Assembly (NCBI GenBank): GCA_910583835.1
Contig: CAJTYM010000063.1
Span: forward strand, 1 to 17,534
Reading direction: 5' to 3'
DNA length: 17,534 bases
Source of the DNA: an uncultured Lachnospiraceae bacterium
Lineage (GTDB): Bacteria; Bacillota; Clostridia; Lachnospirales; Lachnospiraceae
The translations under genes were made by a program, and so were the position numbers. Each line of letters begins with the position of its first letter. Position 1 is the stretch's first letter. Below are positions 1 to 5,813 of the stretch, one piece after another. Below the pieces are notes generated by a model. That model did not search any database, was not told the DNA's origin, and saw nothing but the letters and a program-made list of their open reading frames with translations.

Positions 1-50
1 ATTTTCATAACGTTTTGTGCCTGAGCGAAGCGAAAGGAATGGATATAACT

Positions 51-1103
51 ATGAATGATGATAGATTTGAAAGAACATTAGAAGAATTAGAACAGCACGC
101 CTGTAAATGGTGGCCTTGCGAAGTGCGTGAAGAAGCCCAAAAAATCAGCATTTTGCATACGCTCTTAGATACACAAGAAAAGTTTATTTCTATTTTGAAA
201 TTGGCAAATAAAAATGACTCCCATAATCTATTTCAAATATTGGATGCTTCAAATTTTTCCTATCATCTTTTTTTGAAGCATTTAATTGTGTTAACGGATT
301 TTGGAAGTGAGCCATTGCAGCGTGTCAATAAGAATTTTACAGATATGTTCCCTATGGGTAGACTTGAATATGATTTAGGAACAGGGAAAAAGTGTTATAC
401 GTTTATGTCGTTGCCTACGAAAAGTGTGCTTAACAATAAGCGCATGAAAATTGATACAGTTGAAAATCTTACAGCGAATAGTTGTGATAAGGAGTTATGT
501 AAGGATATTATTATGCTGCTTTTGTATGGCGCTGCCGCAGTGAATGCAAGTACAAGTGCAATTTTATTTAAGTGCACCCCATTTGAGTACTTAGGGGATG
601 AATCTAAAATTGATGATTTTGTGCGTAAAAATTATATTCGTGTCAGCAGTATTATACGGGGGAAAACGGCTACGGATTTAGGCAATGTTGCACAACAGTA
701 TGTTGTTACATATCTTACGAATGAATTAGGAGAAAACTATAATGTAAGAAGCAATGGAACAATCCCTGGCGTGACACAAAATGACGGAATTACATTAACA
801 TCATTTGATGTTGTTGTGGATAGAAAAAATGATACAAGCCGCCATAAAAAATATATTGCTATTGAAGTGACGTTTCAAGAAACTACTAACAGTACAATTG
901 AAAGAAAAGGTGGGCAGGCTAGAGATAGATTTGAAAAGATTACAAGCACAAGAAATTTTATTGCTTATATCATTGATGGTGCAGGTAATTTCTCAAGAAC
1001 GTCGGCTGTGAGAGTTCTCTGTGATAACAGTCATTGTACAGTGGCTTATACCCCAGAAGAATTTAACTTGCTGTTAGAGTTTATTAGGGAGAAAATTGGA
1101 TGA
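51..1103 (+). CDS. Putative type II restriction endonuclease, PD-(D/E)XK-like
   Basis: This 350-residue protein is encoded directly before a C5 cytosine methyltransferase and overlaps it by 4 nt (ATGA), the classic layout of a type II restriction-modification pair. The C-terminal third carries a candidate PD-(D/E)XK core: a strand with FDVVVD (Asp about residue 253), then YIAIEVTF (Glu about 272), then a basic QARDRF helix. The usual ExK lysine would be Thr here, so the catalytic assignment is tentative. No domain is recognisable in the N-terminal two thirds. The start is uncertain: the frame stays open to a TTG at 15 and an ATG at 39, but an AAAGGA-like site at 33-38 favours ATG 51, although at long spacing. 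It is AT-rich compared with genes beyond 4500, consistent with transfer. The recognition sequence cannot be predicted. Confidence 0.72.
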   Translation: MNDDRFERTLEELEQHACKWWPCEVREEAQKISILHTLLDTQEKFISILKLANKNDSHNLFQILDASNFSYHLFLKHLIVLTDFGSEPLQRVNKNFTDMFPMGRLEYDLGTGKKCYTFMSLPTKSVLNNKRMKIDTVENLTANSCDKELCKDIIMLLLYGAAAVNASTSAILFKCTPFEYLGDESKIDDFVRKNYIRVSSIIRGKTATDLGNVAQQYVVTYLTNELGENYNVRSNGTIPGVTQNDGITLTSFDVVVDRKNDTSRHKKYIAIEVTFQETTNSTIERKGGQARDRFEKITSTRNFIAYIIDGAGNFSRTSAVRVLCDNSHCTVAYTPEEFNLLLEFIREKIG

Positions 1104-2404
1104 TAAAGTATATTGATTTATTTGCTGGTATTGGGGGCATTCGTTTAGGTACGGTAAATGCTTTAGAGAAAATGGGGATAAGGGCAAAATGTGTTCTCTC
1201 AAGCGAAATTGACGAAAAAGCTTGTGAAACTTATGAACTCAATTTTAATGAAAGGCCAAAAGGTGATGTGAAAAAAATTACAAATATTGAACCTTTTGAT
1301 TTTCTGCTTGCAGGATTTCCCTGTCAGCCCTTTTCTTATGCTGGAAAAAAACGTGGATTTGGAGATACACGCGGGACACTGTTCTTTGAGATTGAGCGTA
1401 TATTAGAAAAATATCGACCCCAAGCATTTTTGCTTGAAAATGTCCGGGGATTGTGTACACATGACCATGGGCGCACTTTTGAAACTATTATGCTAAAATT
1501 ACATGACTTAGGATATGGCACGGCAGAGTTGATTTTGAATAGTTCTGACTTTGGCGTACCACAAAATCGTGTCAGGCTATACATTTTAGGGATATATGGT
1601 GCAACGCCTGCAATGCATATTGTGACAAATTTAGGTGCGACGGATTCGCACAAATATAAAAGTAATTATCAGCAGTTGAGTATTTTTGATAATAGCGAAA
1701 AAAAGAGATGTAATGTTGGTGAAATATTAGAAACTGACGTTCCCACCAAATACTATTGTTCGCCTGAATTTACAGAACAGCTGCATTCTGTTATGGGCGA
1801 TGATTTGTCAAAACTTCACGGTTATCGACTGATAGATTATCGTGGCGGGCAATCGCTTCACTCATGGGAACTTGGGAGAAAAGGAAGATGTACGCCGCCT
1901 GAAATAAACTTTATGAATTTATTGATACAGAATCGTAGAAGGCATAATTTTGGAACGCAGCAGGATGGAAAAAAATTAACTTTAGAGCAAATAAGAACAT
2001 TTTATAAAGATGATGATATATTAACTGTTATTACATCTTTAAGAGAAAAGGGATATTTGAAAGAGGAAAATGGAAAATATAATCCCGTGTGTGGGAATAT
2101 GTCATTTGAAGTGTTTAAATTTTTGGATCCGGACAGCATTTCAATAACATTGACTTCATCAGATGCTAATCGTTTAGGAGTAGTACAGAATAATATACCA
2201 CGTCGAATCACTCCACGTGAGTGTGCAAGGTTACAAGGGTTTCCAGATGCTTTTATAGTGAATCCCATAGACAGCTTTGCATATAAGCAGTTCGGGAATT
2301 CTGTCTCTGTTCCAGTTATTGAAGCAGTTGTTTATGATTTTTTGCAGAATAATATAGGTGTGTTGGGATGGTCCGAAAATTACTCCAAAGTGGTAAATGC
2401 GTAG
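1100..2404 (+). CDS. DNA (cytosine-5)-methyltransferase of a type II restriction-modification system
   Basis: The enzyme transfers a methyl group from S-adenosylmethionine to C5 of cytosine in a specific site, protecting DNA from the partner nuclease. All key motifs of the family are visible: motif I DLFAGIGGIRLG (residues 6-17), motif IV with the catalytic PCQ (Cys75), motif VI ENV (113-115), motif VIII QNRVRLYILG (155-164), motif IX-like RRITPRECARLQGFP, and motif X KQFGNSVSVPVIEAV near the C-terminus. The target recognition domain lies between about 225 and 350 and is not one I can match to a known specificity. At 434 residues the length is normal and the enzyme looks intact. It overlaps the upstream putative endonuclease by 4 nt, so the two are probably translated together. 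A strong terminator follows. Confidence 0.95.
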   Translation: MIKYIDLFAGIGGIRLGTVNALEKMGIRAKCVLSSEIDEKACETYELNFNERPKGDVKKITNIEPFDFLLAGFPCQPFSYAGKKRGFGDTRGTLFFEIERILEKYRPQAFLLENVRGLCTHDHGRTFETIMLKLHDLGYGTAELILNSSDFGVPQNRVRLYILGIYGATPAMHIVTNLGATDSHKYKSNYQQLSIFDNSEKKRCNVGEILETDVPTKYYCSPEFTEQLHSVMGDDLSKLHGYRLIDYRGGQSLHSWELGRKGRCTPPEINFMNLLIQNRRRHNFGTQQDGKKLTLEQIRTFYKDDDILTVITSLREKGYLKEENGKYNPVCGNMSFEVFKFLDPDSISITLTSSDANRLGVVQNNIPRRITPRECARLQGFPDAFIVNPIDSFAYKQFGNSVSVPVIEAVVYDFLQNNIGVLGWSENYSKVVNA

Positions 2405-2433
2405 AAAGACTGTGTTGGAGTGGTCAGTGGAAT

Positions 2434-2466
2434 ATCTGCGGCTTGGTGAAGGCCGCAGATTTTTTT
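2434..2466 (+). terminator. Intrinsic terminator after the methyltransferase gene
   Basis: A perfect 9-bp stem ATCTGCGGC/GCCGCAGAT (2434-2442 and 2452-2460) is followed by seven T. It lies 30 bp after the methyltransferase stop and closes the restriction-modification operon. Confidence 0.9.
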
Positions 2467-2473
2467 ATAGTGA

Positions 2474-2554
2474 ACGACAAAAATTTTTGTTTTGTCGTGC
2501 GCATCCTCCTGGAAGGGTTATAGTAAGGGACAAATTATTTTGTCGCTTACTATA
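2474..2554. repeat. Double-hairpin palindromic repeat (same family as 13142-13241)
   Basis: Hairpin one pairs ACGACAAAA (2474-2482) with TTTTGTCGT (2490-2498). Hairpin two pairs TATAGTAAG (2519-2527) with CTTACTATA (2546-2554) and continues inside with GACAAA/TTTGTC around one mismatch. The linker 2496-2526 matches the minus strand of 13172-13202 at 25 of 31 positions (CGTGCGCATCCT, GGA and GTTATAGTAA blocks), so this is a copy of a dispersed repeat family. Confidence 0.75.
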
Positions 2555-2604
2555 GAATACCTTGCCTTTTATTGGGAATACTTTCATCAGAAGTATGGAT
2601 GTAT

Positions 2605-2610
2605 TATAAT
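2605..2610 (+). promoter_or_regulatory. Candidate -10 box (TATAAT) for the small-protein/recombinase operon
   Basis: A perfect TATAAT lies 22 bp before the start codon at 2633, which would give a very short leader containing the ribosome binding site at 2619-2624. No convincing -35 hexamer is seen at 16-18 bp, so the promoter is weak, activator-dependent or misidentified. Confidence 0.4.
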
Positions 2611-2632
2611 GAGAATGCGAGGGGACATATTT

Positions 2633-2812
2633 ATGACGGTAAGCTATTCAGTCAATGGGAAATCTATTGAGCCGGAGGAATTGAGGGAGATAGAGATTAC
2701 GAAAAAGGATTATATAGATTACGTGGAGGCAATCAGGCAGAGCGCGGTTAACAGCTACATGGAACAGGGCGGGCAGGGCATGGTGCGTGAAATGGAGAAG
2801 GTTACGGGATGA
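2633..2812 (+). CDS. Small 59-residue protein translationally coupled to the serine recombinase
   Basis: I do not recognise this protein. The frame is open from 2492, but ATG 2633 is chosen because GAGGGG (2619-2624) sits 8 nt before it and the upstream part has no ribosome binding site. The product is hydrophilic, with an acidic patch (PEELREIEITKKD) and no membrane segment. Its stop overlaps the recombinase ATG by 4 nt, so the two are made together. The size and coupling would suit a recombination directionality factor or an integrase accessory protein, but that is inference: no sequence match supports it. A non-specific leader ORF that only sets recombinase translation is the main alternative. 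Confidence 0.7.
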   Translation: MTVSYSVNGKSIEPEELREIEITKKDYIDYVEAIRQSAVNSYMEQGGQGMVREMEKVTG

Positions 2813-4170
2813 AGACAGCGGCGATTTACATAAGGGTGTCAACGGATTCACAGGCGGAGGAAGGGTACTCCATTGAAGCGCAGAAAGAGCAATTGTCCGC
2901 ATACTGTGTGTCAAAGGGGATTAAGAGGTATGAATTTTATATTGACGGCGGCTGGTCGGGCAGCAACATTGAGCGTCCTGAGATGCAGAGGCTGATTGAG
3001 GATGTGAATGCGGATAAAATTTCCCATGTTATTGTCTACAAGCTAGACCGTCTGTCACGTTCGCAGAAAGATACCTTGTATCTGATTGAGGACGTGTTTA
3101 ACCCGCATGGGGTAGATTTCGTATCGCTCAATGAGAGCATGGACACGTCAACGCCGATGGGCAGGCTCATGTTGGGGATTTTGTCGGCGTTTGCCCAGTT
3201 AGAGCGCGAAAACATACGGCTCCGTACGCGCATGGGCATGAAAGAACGCGTGAAATCTGGATTGTGGATGGGCGGAGGGCGCGTACCTTTTGGCTATGAT
3301 TACGACAAGGAGAAAGGCGTCCTTGTGCCCAATAAAGATGCCAGGAAAGTGCGTGAGATATATAAATTATATATCGAAGGGAAGGCTCCGCAGGAGATAG
3401 CGAATCTGCTGGGGCTGAAATATGACAGGCTTGTGTACCAGATTTTGATGCGCAAAAGCAATTATGGAATCATCGAATACAATGGGGAAGAGTACCAGGG
3501 GCAGCATGAGCCGATTATCTCCAAAGAAATCTATGACATAGCCATGCGCTGTATGTTAGAGCGCAAGTTTGTGCGTGCAAACACATCGGAGCATCTTCTT
3601 ACGGGGCTGCTCCATTGCGGGAAATGCGGCGCCAAGATGCGCTATCAGAAATGGGGGAATAAAGGCTGCAAATTGGTATGCTATTCCCAGCAGAAGTCTA
3701 AGCTGTACCTGGTCAAGGACCCGGACTGCAATCAGGAAAGGGTATGGGCAGATGAGGTGGAGGAGACGGTTATCCAGGCAATATTTGCATTTGCCAATAA
3801 TTATAAGCCCAGCGAAACGGAATCGCTGGCGCCAGGCGATACCGTTTCAATGTTATATGAACAGCAGAGCGCACTGAATAAAAAAATAAAAAGGCTCTAT
3901 AACATATATGCTGCTGAGGAGGACAATGATATTTTGTTGGAGACCATCGATGAGCTGAAGAAGAAATTGAGCCAAATCAATCAGCAGATTGAGATGAACA
4001 CGAAGAGCGATATTGTGCTGGCGAGGAGAAAAGAAAAGGCGGAACTGCTGTTGACAGTGAGTGAGCTGTGGGATACTATGGACGTGCGGCAGAAGAAGCA
4101 TATTATCCGCAAACTGGTGAATAAAGTGGTAATCACGGATTCCCATGTCCATATAGATTTCACTCTGTAA
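2809..4170 (+). CDS. Large serine recombinase (site-specific integrase)
   Basis: This 453-residue enzyme cuts and rejoins attachment sites through a covalent phosphoserine link. The N-terminal resolvase domain (about 1-145) has IRVST with the nucleophile Ser11, KLDRLSR with Arg81 and Arg84, and the long E helix beginning near MGRLMLGILSAFAQLERE. A recombinase domain (about 155-255) follows. Next is a zinc ribbon with Cys270, Cys273, Cys291 and Cys307, then a coiled coil (about 345-420) that in this family mediates synapsis and directionality. Length and domains are complete, so it should be active. The gene is convergent with the sigG fragment and ends 20 bp from the break in sigG, which marks it as the enzyme that inserted the element. 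It would also excise it if a directionality factor is present. Confidence 0.95.
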   Translation: MKTAAIYIRVSTDSQAEEGYSIEAQKEQLSAYCVSKGIKRYEFYIDGGWSGSNIERPEMQRLIEDVNADKISHVIVYKLDRLSRSQKDTLYLIEDVFNPHGVDFVSLNESMDTSTPMGRLMLGILSAFAQLERENIRLRTRMGMKERVKSGLWMGGGRVPFGYDYDKEKGVLVPNKDARKVREIYKLYIEGKAPQEIANLLGLKYDRLVYQILMRKSNYGIIEYNGEEYQGQHEPIISKEIYDIAMRCMLERKFVRANTSEHLLTGLLHCGKCGAKMRYQKWGNKGCKLVCYSQQKSKLYLVKDPDCNQERVWADEVEETVIQAIFAFANNYKPSETESLAPGDTVSMLYEQQSALNKKIKRLYNIYAAEEDNDILLETIDELKKKLSQINQQIEMNTKSDIVLARRKEKAELLLTVSELWDTMDVRQKKHIIRKLVNKVVITDSHVHIDFTL

Positions 4171-4185
4171 GCTTTTCGACAAAAC

Positions 4186-4200
4186 ATATTCATTGGCACT
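4186..4200. other. Attachment-site half (element/sigG junction)
   Basis: The SigG reading frame diverges from the family at about 4190/4191, between the Met codon of YAVPM and element DNA. The recombination core must lie close to this point, within sequence shared by both ends. Only one junction is visible, so the core dinucleotide cannot be named. Confidence 0.6.
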
Positions 4201-4481
4201 GCATAGGTAGAAAATTTGACGCCAATTTCCGGGTTAAAGTTGTCAATGGATTTAATCAGGCCGATACAGCCGATTTGGAATAAGTCATCTACATTTTCAT
4301 TGCTGTTCGCAAAACGTTTGATGACGCTCAAGACCAGGCGGAGGTTTCCCTTGATGTAAGTCTCCCGGGCTTCCATGTCCCCCGCCTTAATTCGGGAGAA
4401 GAGGTCGTCTTTCTCCTCATCTTTCAATACTGGGAGTTTTGAAGTGTTGACTCCGCAGATTTCAACTTTGTATGCCGCCAT
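4191..4481 (-). pseudogene. sigG: 5' part of sigG (forespore sigma factor), interrupted after codon 97
   Basis: The translation matches the start of SigG closely: KVEICGVNTSKLPVLK, then GNLRLVLSVIKRF, DDLFQIGCIGLIKSIDNF and VKFSTYAVPM. These residues are typical of the sigma-G N-terminus and region 2. Homology stops exactly after YAVPM. The next family residues (IIGEIRRYLRD) are absent, and the frame continues for 69 meaningless codons antisense to the recombinase gene. Regions 3 and 4 and part of 2.4 are missing, so this piece cannot act as a sigma factor. The start ATG at 4481 has GGGAGG 7 nt upstream. The remaining codons should lie beyond the other end of the element, to the left of this window. 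Excision would restore a gene of about 260 codons. Confidence 0.92.
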
Positions 4482-4516
4482 AATGTTACCTCCCGATTTT
4501 AATGTTCGTATTAAAA

Positions 4517-4680
4517 GTAACAGTTCAGCCCACGCCATTCGCAAAGACGCCTACGGCGTTTTCTCGCTGCTTTGCAGCTAACTTTGCTCATAAAATGGCG
4601 TTCCCTCAGCTGAGTTGAATTGTGTAAAATTCCTGCAAGCACGATTTTCCACAATTTAACTCGGCTGGCTGAACTGTTAC
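4517..4680. mobile_element. 164-bp MITE-like element with 14-bp inverted repeats and 8-bp target duplication
   Basis: The ends are perfect inverted repeats, GTAACAGTTCAGCC (4517-4530) and GGCTGAACTGTTAC (4667-4680). They are flanked on both sides by the identical octamer TATTAAAA (4509-4516 and 4681-4688), a clear target-site duplication. Inside are further hairpins: ACGCC/GGCGT (4547-4559), GCTGC/GCAGC (4566-4578), and a long near-perfect 19-bp arm pair at 4612-4630 and 4644-4662. There is no credible ORF, so movement would need a transposase in trans. It sits between sigG and its likely promoter, and fills most of the gene-free stretch 4482-4810. Confidence 0.88.
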
Positions 4681-4686
4681 TATTAA

Positions 4687-4717
4687 AATGATGCACGTAA
4701 TTTACCACTTTTATTCA
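4687..4717 (-). promoter_or_regulatory. Candidate sigma-G/sigma-F type promoter for sigG
   Basis: On the minus strand TGAATA (4717-4712) is followed after 18 bp by CATCATT (4693-4687). This resembles the sigma-G pattern (TGAATA, 17-18 bp, CATACTA-like). The predicted start falls at the MITE boundary, which would put the whole MITE in the sigG 5' untranslated region. The match is short and by eye only. Confidence 0.4.
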
Positions 4718-4728
4718 TGGAAATTTCG

Positions 4729-4737
4729 TGCTATACT
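4729..4737 (+). promoter_or_regulatory. Candidate extended -10 promoter for the coiled-coil protein gene
   Basis: TGCTATACT carries a TGN extension and a TATACT -10 box about 74 bp before the start codon at 4811. No good -35 box is seen, which is tolerated by extended -10 promoters. Confidence 0.45.
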
Positions 4738-4755
4738 TTAAATTAAAGAAATAAG

Positions 4756-4777
4756 AAAAGAAGTTCGGCTTCTTTTT
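4756..4777 (+). terminator. Small hairpin with T-run in the leader of the coiled-coil gene
   Basis: AAAAGAAG (4756-4763) pairs with CTTCTTTT (4769-4776) around a TTCGG loop, followed by more T. It lies between the candidate promoter and the gene, so it could be an attenuator, a 5' stabilising stem or a weak terminator. The stem is mostly A-T. Confidence 0.35.
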
Positions 4778-4810
4778 GGGATTATACAGCAGGAGGCAGG
4801 AGATGTAGCT

Positions 4811-5203
4811 ATGAAGGATGCGATTGACAAAAGAAATGAACGGGAACGGATTGCCAGATGCATTGTGAAGCGCAGCAATGTCATTTATACCAGTAAGGAA
4901 GAGTTGGAGCGCAGGGCGCAGGAAGAGAAACATAAACAGCTGCAGGAAGAGCGCGAAGCAGCCGAGGAGGTTGTCAGGAAACTCAAAGAAGACCAGAATA
5001 ATAAGACGGCAATGGTGGTGCAGCGGTTAATTGCTGAGAGGGAAATGTTAGAGAGACAGCTGGAGACCGGGATGGATCCCAGTGGCAGGCATCCCATGAG
5101 CGGGGTGACCCAGGAGAGAGTGGAGGCGATTCTGAGTGAGAAGAGTAAGCAGCTGCAAGATCTTATTGCTGCCCACACTATGGGTGGCGGCAAAGAAAAT
5201 TAG
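4811..5203 (+). CDS. Hypothetical coiled-coil protein, 130 residues
   Basis: I do not recognise a family. The protein is highly charged, without signal peptide or membrane segment. Residues about 35-90 are almost pure heptad-type Glu/Lys/Arg/Gln sequence (EELERRAQEEKHKQLQEE and onward), predicting a long coiled coil. A second short helix precedes the C-terminus (VEAILSEKSKQLQDLIAAH). The start at 4811 has AGGAG (4798-4802) 8 nt upstream. Directly after its stop (TAG 5201) the same frame carries an 11-residue repeat pattern broken by two more stops. An ancestral form may therefore have been longer (see 5261-5392). It is presumably cytoplasmic, and context gives no function. Confidence 0.75.
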   Translation: MKDAIDKRNERERIARCIVKRSNVIYTSKEELERRAQEEKHKQLQEEREAAEEVVRKLKEDQNNKTAMVVQRLIAEREMLERQLETGMDPSGRHPMSGVTQERVEAILSEKSKQLQDLIAAHTMGGGKEN

Positions 5204-5260
5204 GCTTTGGGCGAGACAATACCGGCAGATGGAGGAGCGGATAACGTCTGACCAGAAGAG

Positions 5261-5392
5261 ACAGATAAAGAAGCTGGTTTGCCGGGAGGGCAGACTGATA
5301 AAGAAACGGGTGAAGCGGATGGGCAGACACGCAAAGGCACGAGCTAACCCGATGGGCAGAAGCCTAAAGAAACGAGTGAAGCCAATAGGCAG
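5261..5392 (+). repeat. Four tandem 33-bp units, probable decayed coding extension
   Basis: The units are 5261-5293, 5294-5326, 5327-5359 and 5360-5392. In the frame of the upstream gene they read TDKEAGLPGGQ, TDKETGEADGQ, TRKGTS*PDGQ and KPKETSEANRQ, an 11-residue repeat with G-rich first codon positions as in real coding DNA. Stops at 5201, 5249 and 5345 prevent translation from 4811. Another frame (5136-5432) is open across the units but gives a very basic product (such as LIKKRVKRMGR) with atypical codons. The stretch 5204-5424 otherwise shows no gene. Confidence 0.65.
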
Positions 5393-5424
5393 CAGCAAGG
5401 GACGATGGAAGGGAGGCAAAAGCC

Positions 5425-5565
5425 ATGTTTGAACAGGAGGATAAGCGCGATGCTGTCTCGCAGGAGCAGGAGAAAGGGACCTTACTGAGCGAGACCTGGT
5501 CTCAGGATGCCCAGGATGAACTGGAGGATTTTATTGAGCAGCAAGGGATTTATATCCGCCAATAA
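5425..5565 (+). CDS. Small acidic ORF, 46 residues
   Basis: ATG 5425 is preceded at 8 nt by GGGAGG (5411-5416), a good ribosome binding site. The product is rich in Glu, Gln and Asp (for example SQDAQDELEDFIEQQG), with no cysteine or membrane segment. I recognise no family. It follows the tandem repeat region and is closed by two hairpins, the second a strong terminator, so it is probably the last gene of the transcript that starts before 4811. Its composition resembles the decayed repeat region upstream, so it could instead be the tail of a once larger, frameshifted gene. Confidence 0.5.
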   Translation: MFEQEDKRDAVSQEQEKGTLLSETWSQDAQDELEDFIEQQGIYIRQ

Positions 5566-5574
5566 GGGAGATAG

Positions 5575-5605
5575 GGGGAACGCTGATGGAATATCAGCGC
5601 TCCCT
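5575..5605 (+). repeat. Hairpin after the 46-codon ORF
   Basis: CGCTGAT (5581-5587) pairs with ATCAGCG (5593-5599) around GGAAT. Outside an A-C mismatch the stem continues, with GGGGA (5575-5579) facing TCCCT (5601-5605), the last pair being G-T. There is no T-run, so it is more likely a 3' stabilising stem than a terminator. Confidence 0.55.
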
Positions 5606-5621
5606 TGGAAGATTAAGTGAA

Positions 5622-5651
5622 AGGAGGCAGCTGAGGCAGCCTCCTTTTTTT
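5622..5651 (+). terminator. Intrinsic terminator
   Basis: AGGAGGC (5622-5628) pairs with GCCTCCT (5639-5645), and the run of seven T starts at the base of the stem. It closes the 4811-5565 transcription unit. Confidence 0.88.
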
Positions 5652-5712
5652 CTCTTATAGGAAAGGCCTTGTCACGCTAAAGCGTGAAAGTGTCTTCCTA
5701 ATAAGAGAAAAA
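5647..5712. repeat. 66-bp nested palindrome upstream of dapF
   Basis: The outer arms TTTTTCTCTTAT (5647-5658) and ATAAGAGAAAAA (5701-5712) continue inward as AGGAA/TTCCT past a one-base bulge. A second hairpin TCACGCT/AGCGTGA (5672-5678, 5681-5687) sits in the centre. It overlaps the T-run of the preceding terminator. It could act as a bidirectional terminator or be a REP-like unit. Confidence 0.6.
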
Positions 5713-5813
5713 TGATATGCGCACTTGCCCACTTTGTTTCCCTTACACATACGCCGCAGAACTAAGGCATAAGATAAAAGAAAGGCGGTTTATGAGGAAG
5801 AGTAAGGGGGAAT

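Larger units (their letters stand above)
1..4190. mobile_element. Partial integrated element (serine-recombinase type) inserted in sigG; left end outside window
   Basis: The right boundary is set by the loss of SigG homology at about 4191 on the minus strand, 20 bp past the stop codon of a large serine recombinase gene. This is the usual place for such an integrase relative to its attachment site. Visible cargo is a restriction-modification pair, a terminator, a palindromic repeat and a small ORF coupled to the recombinase. The restriction-modification genes are clearly more AT-rich than the flanking chromosome, which suggests separate acquisition. No phage structural or conjugation genes are visible, but the element continues past position 1, so its size and class (skin-like, prophage remnant, ICE, mobilisable island) cannot be told. 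The exact core dinucleotide cannot be placed without the other end. Confidence 0.82.

Noticed and set aside
15..50. Upstream TTG/ATG starts for the putative endonuclease
   Set aside because: No ribosome binding site at usable spacing precedes 15 or 39; ATG 51 is better served, though not proven.
3981..4190. Continuation of the sigG frame for 69 codons past the junction
   Set aside because: It is antisense to the recombinase gene and has no similarity to sigma region 3 or 4; it is read-through into element DNA, not a chimeric sigma factor.
5201..5420. Tandem repeat as a CRISPR array
   Set aside because: The 33-bp units are contiguous, diverged and without unique spacers; they are a coding-type tandem repeat.
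5136..5432. 98-residue basic ORF across the tandem repeat
   Set aside because: It starts inside another gene without a ribosome site and uses rare Arg codons; the other frame has more coding-like composition. Kept only as a finding.
5713..5813. Possible lysine riboswitch before dapF
   Set aside because: The region between the palindrome and dapF is about 100 nt and shows none of the conserved helices of a lysine riboswitch.
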